Made by a program: the position numbers and the translations under genes. The notes below the pieces were generated by a model. The model saw nothing but the letters and a program-made list of their open reading frames with translations, ran no database searches and was not told where the DNA came from. A stretch of DNA of 64,000 nucleotides from G965232465 sp965232465 (GTDB taxonomy: Bacteria; Pseudomonadota; Alphaproteobacteria; JAQWUY01). This document shows positions 38,453-47,524 of the stretch, piece after piece; position 1 is the first letter of the stretch, and every line of letters begins with the position of its first letter. Location: contig OZ246977.1 of NCBI GenBank assembly GCA_965232465.1, positions 2,566,884 to 2,630,883 of the forward strand, in the 5' to 3' direction.

Positions 38453-41400
38453 ATGAAACTGAAAAAATCTTTATGGGCAACGGCTAGTGTTATTGTACTG
38501 GCATATACAACACCAGCCTTTACAAATGATACGGACAAAGTGGTCAATGCCACGGGGAATATGTTTATGGATACCGTGAACAGAACAGGGTTTTTTGAAT
38601 GGATAAGTGGCGGGGTCGGCTATACGGATAAAACCCTAAATTGGGATATTACCGCTTTTAGCAACCTGCGGGAAACAAAAGACACGGTTACATATTTGCA
38701 AACTTCTTATAATCGTCAAAAATCAGTGAATCGATTAAACTTGGGGTTGGGCTATCGGAAACTTATCGACACAACAGCTACCCCGTTAATTGTTGGGGTC
38801 AATGCGTTTTTTGATAGCAAGGACGGGACAAAGAATATACTTGCTTTTAAGGCATCGGAGAACTTCCAACGGTTTAGTGTGGGGGCGGAACTGAAAACCG
38901 CCCGGTTTGACATGGCGGCAAACCTATATCGTCGTATTGGCAACAACATTATTGACGATAAAAAGGTATTACAAGGCTGGGATATAACCGCTAAGGGCAA
39001 TATCCCCAATTATGAACAGCTGTCTGTGGGGGTGGGGACCTATAGATTCGACGGGGTTGAGGATACAGTTGTTAGGGGTAATAAATTGATTGCCGAATTT
39101 ACCCCAAATGCTATGATAACAGTGCGGGGTACATACGACAAACCCAATGGCGAATCAGCACAGACCGATATATCGGTGGATTTTAAATTGGCATTCGACA
39201 AAAGTATACAAGACCAATTAAAATCCGCCCCTGTATCCGCTACAGATGCCGTATGGCACAAACGCTATGACAAGGTCGAAAGACAATATGATATTAAAAC
39301 AGCGGAGGTCGATAGCACCCCTGCCCTTGGCAGTACGCTGAGTGATGCGGACAAAACAGCCAATAAAATCAGTGAGGGGGATGGGATAACGGAAGGATCC
39401 GCATACGCCTTACAAAACGGCGAACAATACGATGTCGCAGACTTTATTCGCAACATTCCCGATAGCTTGAAAACAACAGCGGGTGTGATTGATCCCAATA
39501 AAGTTACGGTAAAAGCGGAACAAGTCGCTGGCGATGGTAAGAAGGGCACAGACTATCAACTGTACGCCAGCGATGGTACCAGTGTCATTAGGCTGGCGGA
39601 CATTACCGCAGACAGCCAGTTTAAAGACCTAGCCGGTGGCAAAACCGCCACCTTAAAGTTGACATACAGTGCCGATGGTTTTGAGGACAGGGTTGTATTC
39701 GTAAAGGCAATCGCCAGCAGCCAAATTGGCAGCGTACTATCCGATTCGGATAAAGCCGGTAACGATATTAAGGGTGGGGATGGTACCACCCAATCCAATG
39801 CGTATACTTTAACCAATACCAAAACATATAATGTAAGTACATTTGTTGGTACTGTACCGAATGGGGTAACGCCGACTGTCAAAGCAGAAAGGGTTTCAGG
39901 CATAAATGGCACAGATTTTCAATTTAAGAATGGGGGGACGAATATCGGTGTGGGTGCCGCTAGCTATACCAGTACGCTGGAAGATAAAGCAGGTGCAGGT
40001 GCAGCGGTCATCAAATTGACATACAGTGCGACGGATTTTGACGACCGTATTGTATATGTAAAAACCGATATTGCTTTTGTGGCAAACGATTTGAAAATGG
40101 CAAATCTTGTTGTCCCCTATGGGTCTGGAAGTGTGACGGTTAGCACTGCCGATATACTGGGTAAATTAACTGTAACAGGCAGCCAAACGCAAAAATCCGA
40201 TTGGACAATTAAGAGCCTAACAGATACAGATAATAATGCGAATCTTACAGTTGATGGCAAGACCCTGACCCTATCAGGGGCAATAACGACCAGTACAACT
40301 GTAACTGTTGTATTTGAACATGATGAGGATGAATATGTGGATCAAACCAGAACCTTTGAACTGTCGACTGGTGCGGGCACATTGGGCGGAACACCTACCG
40401 GGTTGTCTGGTAAATGGGGCAAAACCTTTACTGTCGATTATAAGGTAAACACTTCTGATACGGTTGGCGATACCACTGTATCGTTTGATACCAGTGCCGA
40501 TTTCACCTTTTCTATTTTGCCCACCAGCGATGGTAATAAAGGGGGCAAAGACGCCACCACTGCGGGCATTGTTACCGGTGCATTAAGCGGGGCGATAAAC
40601 AACAAAACAGGGAAAATTGACGGTAGCAAACTGAATAAATCAGGGAAATTGTTGGTAAAAATCGTCCGTAAGGCAAAAGGGGGATTGCCCGAACTGACAA
40701 ATTATCAAAATATTACTGTTACGAAGCAAGAGATAGGGGCAGGAAAAGATATAACAACTGTTCCGACCATATCATTAAACAGTGGCGACAATAAGTGGAA
40801 AACGGGCAGTACTATTAGGTTTGACCTAAAATATTCCAACCTACCCGGTGGGTTAAATGCCAACGCATTTGCTTGGGGTATTAAAAGCTGGACAGGCAGT
40901 GGTACACCAAGCATCGACACAGATGGTAAAATCTTTGGGGCACCATCGGCGGGTACAGTGGGTATTACCATGAGTGCAAAAACTGCGGATGAAAAATACA
41001 GCGGCAGTTTTGACCTGGCACCCTTTACCATTGCCAAGCAAACAGTAGCGGCAAATACCCTAAGCGTAGCCAATCTTGATGTATCGTTCGTATCTGGTAA
41101 TAAGGTGGTAAGTGCAGCAGATGTATTGGGACAATTAACAGCAAGTAGCAGTAACAGAAGCGATTGGACTGTAAAAAGCCTAAGGGATACAGATGGTAAT
41201 GGGAACCTTACAGTTGCTGGTAATCGCAAGAGTATGACCATATCCGGGGCTATCAGTGCTGGTACAACCATTGAAGTTGTCTTCGAGAGTGCCAAATATA
41301 CAGATGTAACCAAAACCTTTGAACTGTCCACAAAAGCATCGCAAATAAGTTCGGCTAACCGTGAGGGATCAGGCAAGTGGGGTAAAACCTATACCACAAA

Positions 41401-44053
41401 TTATAAGTTAAAAACCCGTGATGGGGGGCAAGACTTTACAACAGGTGCCAGCGGTGATTTCACATTTTCTATTGTGGCGAGCCAAAGTGGTTTTACATCG
41501 ACCACCACAGGGATTGTTGCCGATGGACAAACAGCGATTAACAGCAAAACCGGGGCTATTGATGCCGGCAAACTGACCAAGAGTGGGACCTTGTTAATAA
41601 AAATAGTCCGTGCCAAAAAAGGCAGTGTAGACGCCGTTACCGAATATCAAAACTTTACGGTAAGCAAACAAGATTTAGCCCGTGATATTACTAAACCAAC
41701 GGTTGGTAGCAGCGACAACACATGGAAAAATAATGGGGGTAAAATCCCCCTAACATTTGCCGGATTGCCCACCGGCACAACCTTTGGCAATTACGATTGG
41801 ACTGTGGCAGCTAAGACAGTTGGTGCCCCCACAGGCAGATTAGCGGTCGTATCGGATGGTAGCGGTATCACTGGGGCTACATCGTCTGGTACAGTGGTTA
41901 TCACAATGAACGCAAAATCTACGGATACCAAATACACAGGACAAGCGATACTAGCGGACTTTGCCATTGCCAAGCAAACAGGGACAGGTGCATTAACTAT
42001 GGGACCTGTTGTAATACCGTTTGGGGCAAGCGACACCAGCAAAACGGTAAGCACCGCCACCATAACAGGGAAATTGGGTGTACCCAGTGCCGGTGGTTTA
42101 GGGGCAAAATCGGAGTGGACCTTAAAAAGCCTAGTGGATACGGATAGTAATTCGAATCTTGCTGTAACGGATAGTGGCAAGACCCTAACCATATCCGGGG
42201 CAATCACCACCAGTACCACGGTTACCGCCACCTTCGAAAGCGATAAATACACGGATAAGTCCGCCACCTTTGAACTATCGACGGGTGCCGGGGCAATGAG
42301 CACTGGTGATACCCGTACAGGATTAAGCGGTAAATGGGGCAAAACCTTTACCACAGCGGCGGATTATAAATTAAAACTGACGGATTCGGTGGGCGATACG
42401 AGTGTAACCTTTACCAAAGGCGATACAACGAATGCGGGCGATTATACCTTTACTATTTTACCGAACAGTGATGGAGGTAAGGGGGGCAAAGACGCCACCA
42501 CTGCGGGCATTGTAACGGGTGCCTTAACTGGGGCGATTAACGCTAACACCGGGGCGATTGATGGCAGCAAGCTGAATAAATCAGGGAAACTGTTGGTAAA
42601 AATCGTCCGTAAAGCCAAAGGCGGATTGCCCGAACTGACAGACTATGAAAATATTACCGTAACCAAACAAGATAGCAACGACCACCCTAACTTTAGGGTT
42701 AGTGCCACAGGGATTACATGGGCAACGGCAAGTACAGCGGTAACATATACACCGGCAAACCTACCAACGGGTATTGGTACCGCCACATACGCCTTGACAG
42801 CATCTGGTACGACTGCGGGTTCGACCACCGGGGGCAATGCTATCACCGTAGCGTCGAGCGATGGTAAGATTGCAAAAACTGCCCGAAGTGGGGTGGTAAA
42901 AGTGAAGATTACCTATGCGGCAAACGACAAGTATGCCCAAATGAGTCGGGATGTGGATGTACCCATCAATAAGCAAACAGCAACAGGGACGCTTAGTATG
43001 GCGGATCTTATTGTATCTTATACAGGTGGCAATAAAACAGTAAGTACCGCCGATATATTGGGGCAAATGACACCTCCCACAGGCACGCAAAAAGCCGATT
43101 GGACCCTAAAAAGCCTAGCAGATACAGATAGCCATGGGAACCTTGCCATTGATTCGGGCGGAAAGAGTATGACCATATCGGGGACAATACCCGCAGGGAC
43201 AACAGTTACCGCTGTATTTGAAAGTGTCAAATATCAAGATAAGAGCGATACCTTTAAACTGTCCGCAGTCACAGGGGCAATAACTTCCGCAACCCCCACA
43301 GAATCAGGAAAGTGGGGTAAGGACTTTGCCATCACTTATAACTTAAAGGGGTCTGATTTAGGTCAAACATTTAAAATAGCTGACGGCGATTATACATTCT
43401 CTATCATTACAGGGGGGGATGATGGCAGTGGCAAAACGCCAACCACCACAGGTATTATTACCGGGGCAGACGCTATTAACAGCACAACAGGGGTTATTGA
43501 TGCCACTAAATTGACCAAAGGCGGTACCCTATTGGTAAAAATTGTCCGTAAAGCAAAAAACACAGCACCAAAAATCACAGAATATTACAACTTTACTGTT
43601 GCTAAACAGGACTATCCGCTGACGATTGATACAAAATATGCGTCTGCTACAGAAGCAGAAAAAGCGGCAAATCGCCTTCAAACAAATTCTAAACGCATCG
43701 ATGTGGACAACCATACTGTAAGTGGGTCCCTATTAAGCCAAGCTAATTTATCAAGTGGTATGGCAAGCAACATAACCGTGACACGAGTAACAGGGGCGTT
43801 TAGTGCAGGAATAAGCGATGTGGACTTAACGAGTATTAATGGCAAAATAATTGTTGGATCCTCGGGCGTAATAACAGGTTCCCCTACACAGATCATAAAT
43901 CGCATTCAAACGAGGTTGCGTGCCAGAGCATCAGTGGTATTTGTTTTCAGTGGTTCTACACCTAATGAAGCATTGGCATTACGCATTCAAATTCCCGCCA
44001 GTACAGACAAAAAATACAACGCCTTTGACAAAACCATATATATGGTAAAATAA
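38453..44053 (+). CDS. Inverse autotransporter (intimin/invasin-like) giant adhesin
   Basis: A protein of 1866 residues. A signal peptide (KLKKSLWATASVIVLAYTTPAFT) is followed by an inverse autotransporter beta-barrel of about 230 residues (NRTGFFEWISGGVGYTDK, LNLGLGYRKL, IVGVNAFFDSKDG, AANLYRRIGN, LSVGVGTYRF, FDKSIQDQL), the type Ve secretion fold. The rest is passenger: two repeats of about 130 residues, then four larger units, each with a DW-x-KSL-x-DTD...NL core and a long strand block ending in a KQ motif. The ATG at 38453 has GAGG nine bases upstream; the frame runs back to a TTG at 38438. The protein should display its C-terminus outside the cell. No cysteines or lectin domain were noticed. 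A strong terminator follows. Confidence 0.88.
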   Translation: MKLKKSLWATASVIVLAYTTPAFTNDTDKVVNATGNMFMDTVNRTGFFEWISGGVGYTDKTLNWDITAFSNLRETKDTVTYLQTSYNRQKSVNRLNLGLGYRKLIDTTATPLIVGVNAFFDSKDGTKNILAFKASENFQRFSVGAELKTARFDMAANLYRRIGNNIIDDKKVLQGWDITAKGNIPNYEQLSVGVGTYRFDGVEDTVVRGNKLIAEFTPNAMITVRGTYDKPNGESAQTDISVDFKLAFDKSIQDQLKSAPVSATDAVWHKRYDKVERQYDIKTAEVDSTPALGSTLSDADKTANKISEGDGITEGSAYALQNGEQYDVADFIRNIPDSLKTTAGVIDPNKVTVKAEQVAGDGKKGTDYQLYASDGTSVIRLADITADSQFKDLAGGKTATLKLTYSADGFEDRVVFVKAIASSQIGSVLSDSDKAGNDIKGGDGTTQSNAYTLTNTKTYNVSTFVGTVPNGVTPTVKAERVSGINGTDFQFKNGGTNIGVGAASYTSTLEDKAGAGAAVIKLTYSATDFDDRIVYVKTDIAFVANDLKMANLVVPYGSGSVTVSTADILGKLTVTGSQTQKSDWTIKSLTDTDNNANLTVDGKTLTLSGAITTSTTVTVVFEHDEDEYVDQTRTFELSTGAGTLGGTPTGLSGKWGKTFTVDYKVNTSDTVGDTTVSFDTSADFTFSILPTSDGNKGGKDATTAGIVTGALSGAINNKTGKIDGSKLNKSGKLLVKIVRKAKGGLPELTNYQNITVTKQEIGAGKDITTVPTISLNSGDNKWKTGSTIRFDLKYSNLPGGLNANAFAWGIKSWTGSGTPSIDTDGKIFGAPSAGTVGITMSAKTADEKYSGSFDLAPFTIAKQTVAANTLSVANLDVSFVSGNKVVSAADVLGQLTASSSNRSDWTVKSLRDTDGNGNLTVAGNRKSMTISGAISAGTTIEVVFESAKYTDVTKTFELSTKASQISSANREGSGKWGKTYTTNYKLKTRDGGQDFTTGASGDFTFSIVASQSGFTSTTTGIVADGQTAINSKTGAIDAGKLTKSGTLLIKIVRAKKGSVDAVTEYQNFTVSKQDLARDITKPTVGSSDNTWKNNGGKIPLTFAGLPTGTTFGNYDWTVAAKTVGAPTGRLAVVSDGSGITGATSSGTVVITMNAKSTDTKYTGQAILADFAIAKQTGTGALTMGPVVIPFGASDTSKTVSTATITGKLGVPSAGGLGAKSEWTLKSLVDTDSNSNLAVTDSGKTLTISGAITTSTTVTATFESDKYTDKSATFELSTGAGAMSTGDTRTGLSGKWGKTFTTAADYKLKLTDSVGDTSVTFTKGDTTNAGDYTFTILPNSDGGKGGKDATTAGIVTGALTGAINANTGAIDGSKLNKSGKLLVKIVRKAKGGLPELTDYENITVTKQDSNDHPNFRVSATGITWATASTAVTYTPANLPTGIGTATYALTASGTTAGSTTGGNAITVASSDGKIAKTARSGVVKVKITYAANDKYAQMSRDVDVPINKQTATGTLSMADLIVSYTGGNKTVSTADILGQMTPPTGTQKADWTLKSLADTDSHGNLAIDSGGKSMTISGTIPAGTTVTAVFESVKYQDKSDTFKLSAVTGAITSATPTESGKWGKDFAITYNLKGSDLGQTFKIADGDYTFSIITGGDDGSGKTPTTTGIITGADAINSTTGVIDATKLTKGGTLLVKIVRKAKNTAPKITEYYNFTVAKQDYPLTIDTKYASATEAEKAANRLQTNSKRIDVDNHTVSGSLLSQANLSSGMASNITVTRVTGAFSAGISDVDLTSINGKIIVGSSGVITGSPTQIINRIQTRLRARASVVFVFSGSTPNEALALRIQIPASTDKKYNAFDKTIYMVK
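39322..40075 (+). repeat. Adhesin repeat type A, two copies
   Basis: Two units of about 130 codons. Each begins GS-x-LSD-x-DK and runs through a Y-x-V-x-x-F core to LTYSA-x-x-F-x-DR-x-V-x-VK. They follow the barrel directly and are probably Ig-like stalk domains. Confidence 0.75.
40080..43620 (+). repeat. Adhesin repeat type B, four copies
   Basis: Four units at about 40080, 41050, 41980 and 42980, spaced 930-1000 bases. The first and third share long nearly identical DNA stretches (for example around 40630 and 42580), so copy number could change by recombination. Each ends with a V-x-KQ motif. Confidence 0.8.
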
Positions 44054-44071
44054 ATCACACAGTTACACATT

Positions 44072-44097
44072 GGGGGGCTTATGCCCCCTTTTTTTGT
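44072..44097 (+). terminator. Rho-independent terminator after the adhesin
   Basis: GGGGGC and GCCCCC pair around TTAT and are followed by a run of T. Confidence 0.9.
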
Positions 44098-44123
44098 GTC
44101 AATAAAATTTACATATAAAAAAC

Positions 44124-44152
44124 TAGACTTTATATAATATATATATTATAAT
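44124..44152 (+). promoter_or_regulatory. Promoter of peroxiredoxin 1
   Basis: TAGACT (44124-44129), a 17-base spacer and a perfect TATAAT (44147-44152). The same -35, spacer length and -10 recur before the second peroxiredoxin. Confidence 0.7.
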
Positions 44153-44223
44153 CGTCTTGTCCTTGTCTGGACTAGGTATATTTTATGTATACAATACTAT
44201 ATTTATTTTAAGGAGGCACTCTT

Positions 44224-44655
44224 ATGAAAACAATGGATTTAAACATTTTGCTGGATGGTGAATGGCAAAAACAGGATATTTTTACCGATAAAAACATTTT
44301 ATTGGTGGGTATCCCTGGGGCGTATACCCCCGCATGTGAATCACAATTACCCACCTTTATACAACAATACGATACTTTTAAACAAAAAGGCATCGATGAG
44401 GTATATTGCATATCGACAAACGACCGCTTTGTTATGAAAGCATGGGCGGAAGTTATGGGCGTAGGAAATGGGGTTAAAATGATAGCGGATGGCAACGCCA
44501 TATTTACCAGCCGAAATAACCTGTTCTTTGATTTAAACCACTTGGAATTGGGGATTCGTTCAAAACGCTATGCTATGATTATTAAAAATGGCGAAGTGGT
44601 ACATGCGGGTTTTGACGACGATGCATATGCGGACCCTGTGTTACAACATCTGTAA
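44224..44655 (+). CDS. Peroxiredoxin (Prx5-like), copy 1
   Basis: A 143-residue thiol peroxidase of the Prx5/hybrid type. The peroxidatic cysteine is in GIPGAYTPACES, and Y-x-IS-x-ND-x-F and KRYAMIIKNGEV are further family blocks. It is slightly shorter than usual (about 160). GGAGG lies before the ATG. No second clearly resolving cysteine is seen (the other is in VYCIS). It reduces hydrogen or alkyl peroxides using a thiol partner, which is not in the window. Confidence 0.87.
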   Translation: MKTMDLNILLDGEWQKQDIFTDKNILLVGIPGAYTPACESQLPTFIQQYDTFKQKGIDEVYCISTNDRFVMKAWAEVMGVGNGVKMIADGNAIFTSRNNLFFDLNHLELGIRSKRYAMIIKNGEVVHAGFDDDAYADPVLQHL

Positions 44656-44670
44656 AAACTGAGGAACTTA

Positions 44671-44710
44671 TCATACACGACACTTTTTATATTAAGGGGG
44701 TCGTGTATGA
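44671..44710. terminator. Hairpin between the two peroxiredoxin genes
   Basis: An 11-base perfect inverted repeat (44671-44681 and 44700-44710) around an 18-base loop. It lacks a following T-tract, so it is either a weak terminator for copy 1 or an operator for copy 2. Confidence 0.5.
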
Positions 44711-44735
44711 AATATATAAAAATTTCACATAGATA

Positions 44736-44764
44736 TAGACTTTATACAGTTTATAGCTTATAAT
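44736..44764 (+). promoter_or_regulatory. Promoter of peroxiredoxin 2
   Basis: TAGACT (44736-44741), 17 bases and TATAAT (44759-44764), the same design as before copy 1. A small hairpin (TTCACA/TGTGAA) follows in the leader. Confidence 0.7.
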
Positions 44765-44832
44765 ACAGATATTCTGCTTCACATTTCTGTGAAACAATAT
44801 TTAATAATATACTTTATTTTTTTGGGGGAGTT

Positions 44833-45282
44833 ATGAAAACTATGCATATGAGCGTTCTGTTGGACGGTACATGGCGAACAATTGATATTTTTACAAACCA
44901 ACATATCATATTGGTGGGTATCCCTGGGGCATTTACCCCCACTTGTGAAACACAAGTACCGACCTTTATGAAGGAATATAATACCTTTAAACAACAAGGT
45001 ATCGATGAAATATATTGCATATCGACAAATGACCAATTCGTTCTAAAAGCGTGGGCACAATCGATGCACATAAGAAAAAGTACGGTAAAACTTATATCAG
45101 ATGGCAATGCCATATTTACCAAAAACAACAATTTACTGGACGATTACAGCCACAGGGGTTTTGGCATTCGATCAAAAAGATATGCAATGATAGTAAAAAA
45201 TGGTATGAATGTATACACAGGATATAATGAAAACGCTTTTGCAAAAACCATGTTGCAACATATTTCCTTAAAGCATTTTTAA
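44833..45282 (+). CDS. Peroxiredoxin (Prx5-like), copy 2
   Basis: A 149-residue paralogue of the preceding gene, from a tandem duplication. The catalytic site here is the standard GIPGAFTPTCET. ISTNDQFVLKAWAQSM and SKRYAMIVKNGM align with copy 1. GGGGGAG lies before the ATG. The promoter is conserved along with the gene. A MITE-like element begins two bases after the stop. Confidence 0.87.
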   Translation: MKTMHMSVLLDGTWRTIDIFTNQHIILVGIPGAFTPTCETQVPTFMKEYNTFKQQGIDEIYCISTNDQFVLKAWAQSMHIRKSTVKLISDGNAIFTKNNNLLDDYSHRGFGIRSKRYAMIVKNGMNVYTGYNENAFAKTMLQHISLKHF

Positions 45283-45283
45283 A

Positions 45284-45529
45284 TATAGTCAATTAAATAT
45301 AATTTGATTGACTAAATGCGGTTGCAACCGCTTGCCACGCAGTGGCATTGTGGTGCAGAGCAGGGGTGAGTGCGTGTGGTATTTTGTCATGCGAAGCATG
45401 GTAAAATCCACATTAAACGCAAGAATGTACAGAGAAGCTGGGGCGTTAGCCCCTTAGACTCACCATATAACCAACAAAATAAAATGTGCAGTATAATATG
45501 ACGAATCATTTTATACCGAATTGACTATA
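45284..45529 (+). repeat. MITE-like element holding structured repeat copy 1
   Basis: Terminal inverted repeats start TATAGTCAATT at 45284 and end as its reverse complement at 45529. They extend to about 26 bases with five mismatches and fit a TA target duplication. Inside, 45317-45464 is the structured repeat shared with copies at 60710-60842 and 62915-63046. It shows hairpins GCGGTTGCAACCGC, TGCCAC-GCA-GTGGCA, CATGC-GAA-GCATG and GGGGC-GTTA-GCCCC. It lies directly 3' of the second peroxiredoxin gene. Confidence 0.8.
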
Positions 45530-45538
45530 GCCCAGAGC

Positions 45539-45877
45539 CTAGATATTCATATGTACCGCAATCCATATGGTCGGGTTGTCCGTACGATCGACCCGATGTT
45601 TTTGGTTCGGGGCAAAAAAATAATGGTCCCCCGCCTGTAAGGTTATGTGTGTTGCAACGCCATTCACATAAACGGTCATATCCGCCGATCCACTCAGCAC
45701 ACACACCCATTCCCCCCAGTCTTGATCATACCATTCCCCGCTGGGCGTAATATCCCCAAAAGACACGATCCGTTCGATTTGTACACCTTGTCGTCCCCCT
45801 GGATACACACATAAATCCGTAAATATTTCCCCTGTATCGGTGGGCAAAGTGTTTATATCATATATAGTATTTGTCAT
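45539..45877 (-). CDS. Small cupin-domain protein
   Basis: A 112-residue single-domain cupin starting MTNTIYDINTLP. Motif 1 appears as WGEWVCVLSGSADMTV and motif 2 as AGDHYFFAPNQKHRVD, giving likely metal ligands (Glu and His). Function cannot be read from sequence; homologues include sugar-binding sensors and small dioxygenases. A longer frame (to 45892) would add five residues. Confidence 0.8.
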   Translation of the reverse strand: MTNTIYDINTLPTDTGEIFTDLCVYPGGRQGVQIERIVSFGDITPSGEWYDQDWGEWVCVLSGSADMTVYVNGVATHITLQAGDHYFFAPNQKHRVDRTDNPTIWIAVHMNI

Positions 45878-46054
45878 GAAAATACTATACACCCAAAATC
45901 ATATAAAAACAAGGATTTTAAATGGGGTCATATTCCCCTAAAAAATACCCTAAAACTTCCAAAAGGTAGTTTACCCCCCCCCTGACCTGCCCCCTATAAA
46001 TAGGTCCAAAAATAAGTTAGTATTGCTTTATCTAAATTATGAAAGGATTTTAAG

Positions 46055-46339
46055 ATGTCAAAGAATAGGAAAGCCCGCAGTATAGAACAAATTATCCGTA
46101 TATTACGGGATGCAGAGATTAAGTTATCATCAGGTATGACAGTCAGTGTTATGTGCCGTGATTTAGGCATATCAGATGCGACTTATTACAAGTGGCGCAA
46201 ACAATATGGTGGTATGGATGTTAATCATGCCAAAGATTTAAAAGCATTATTGGATGAGAATGCCCGTTTAAAGAAGCTTGTTGCTGATTTGAGTTTAGAC
46301 AATCAAATCTTAAAGGAATTTAACTCGGGAAAGTGGTAG
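46055..46339 (+). CDS. IS3-family OrfA (HTH)
   Basis: A 94-residue protein with the IS3 OrfA HTH (SVMCRDLGISDATYYKWRKQYGG) and a leucine-rich C-terminus (LLDENARLKKLVADLSLDNQILKE). It overlaps OrfB by seven bases; OrfB lies in the -1 frame, as expected for frameshift production of the OrfAB transposase. Confidence 0.93.
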   Translation: MSKNRKARSIEQIIRILRDAEIKLSSGMTVSVMCRDLGISDATYYKWRKQYGGMDVNHAKDLKALLDENARLKKLVADLSLDNQILKEFNSGKW

Positions 46340-47208
46340 GTGCTGGCGGGGTAAAAAGCTTTATTGGCAAAGCCAAGTTTTTTTACAATGTATCAGAACG
46401 GCGTTTATGTAGTTTATTCAAGACACATCGCTCTACGGTTCGTTATGTGAAACGAGATGTTGATGAGGAAAGCCGTTTAATATCAGATATGCACCGTCTA
46501 GCACAAAAATACCCTAGATATGGTTATCGGCGGATATGTGCCTTATTAAAAAATTATGGTTGGTGTGTAAACCATAAACGGATTGAACGGCTTTGGAAGA
46601 AGGAGGGACTACAAGTGCCACAGAAAATACCCAAACCCCGTAGTTCAAATGCTGGTGATGGGAGCTGTATTAAACTTCGTCCTGAGTATCAAAATCATAT
46701 ATGGAGTTATGATTTTGTGCATGACAAACTCAGAAGTGGTAAAAGCATTAAAATATTAACAGTTATAGATGAGCATAGCCGAGAATGCTTAACCATTGAT
46801 GTTCGGCATAAACTGAACAGTACGGATGTATTGGATATTATGGGCAGGTTGTTTATCACAAAAGGTATGCCTAAGCATATCCGTTCTGACAATGGATCCG
46901 AATTTATAGCCCATAGGCTACAAGGTTGGTTGAAGCGTATGCAGGTGGATACAGCATATATTGATAAGGGCAGTCCATGGCAGAATGGTTATAATGAAAG
47001 TTTTAATGGTAAACTTCGGGATGAGTGCTTGAACAGGGAGATATTTGATACTTTAACTGAGGTACAAGCTGTCATAGAAAACTGGCGGTATGAATACAAT
47101 CATATCCGTCCGCATAGTGCGTTGGGGTACAATCCACCAGTGCCAAAAACGCAGCCCATTGTCAATGATATCCGTCATTCCGCTACGCTACATGACAAAT
47201 ATCATTGA
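46333..47208 (+). CDS. IS3-family OrfB (DDE integrase core)
   Basis: A 291-residue integrase-core protein. It has the HTH_21-like YPRYGYRRICALL block and the DDE acids in WSYDFV, RSDNGSEFIAH and GYNESFNGKLRDECLN, and ends with HIRPHSALGYNPPVP. It opens with a GTG at 46333, but translation probably comes by frameshift from OrfA. No disruption is seen. Confidence 0.93.
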   Translation: MVGAGGVKSFIGKAKFFYNVSERRLCSLFKTHRSTVRYVKRDVDEESRLISDMHRLAQKYPRYGYRRICALLKNYGWCVNHKRIERLWKKEGLQVPQKIPKPRSSNAGDGSCIKLRPEYQNHIWSYDFVHDKLRSGKSIKILTVIDEHSRECLTIDVRHKLNSTDVLDIMGRLFITKGMPKHIRSDNGSEFIAHRLQGWLKRMQVDTAYIDKGSPWQNGYNESFNGKLRDECLNREIFDTLTEVQAVIENWRYEYNHIRPHSALGYNPPVPKTQPIVNDIRHSATLHDKYH

Positions 47209-47306
47209 CAATAGAGAAAAAAAGTGCTAACCTAAAAATGGACCAAATCAGTGGGGCTGGTCACCCCCCCCTTATGTTATACACAACTTAAGGTAAAGAG
47301 GGTATT

Positions 47307-47522
47307 ATGCGGAAAAACATCCATAAACACATAGCGGTTAAAATAAAAATGCTCAGATTACATCGGGGATTAACACAAGAACAGCTATCCCTAAACAGCG
47401 GATTGGACAAAGCATATGTGGGACACATAGAACGCCTATACAAAAAACCAACCCTGCAAACCTTAGAAAAAATTTGTAACACACTTGGAATACATATAAG
47501 TACATTATTAAAGGATTATTGA
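47307..47522 (+). CDS. Small XRE-type regulator of the defence-like operon
   Basis: A 71-residue HTH protein: IKMLRLHRGLTQEQLSLNSGLDKAYVGHIERLYKKPTLQTLEKICNTLGI. It resembles C (controller) proteins of restriction-modification systems, which delay nuclease expression. Its stop lies two bases before the ATG of the next gene. The IS3 element ends 43 bases upstream and may have replaced or supplied its promoter. Confidence 0.85.
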   Translation: MRKNIHKHIAVKIKMLRLHRGLTQEQLSLNSGLDKAYVGHIERLYKKPTLQTLEKICNTLGIHISTLLKDY

Positions 47523-47524
47523 TT

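Larger units (their letters stand above)
45983..47263 (+). mobile_element. IS3-family element (IS407-like)
   Basis: About 1281 bases with two overlapping frames. The ends TGACC-x-GCCCC (45983) and GGGGC-x-GGTCA (47263) are inverted, with GGTCC and AGGTTAG-like blocks further in. It sits in a C-tract (nine C before, eight after), which hides a target duplication of about four bases. It landed directly upstream of the defence-like operon. Confidence 0.88.

Noticed and set aside
41791..42354. Minus-strand frame of 187 codons within the adhesin
   Set aside because: It lies opposite repeat units and recurs with them; a by-product of repeat codon use.
47275..47285. TTATACACA before the defence operon as a DnaA box
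   Set aside because: Isolated and next to an IS end.
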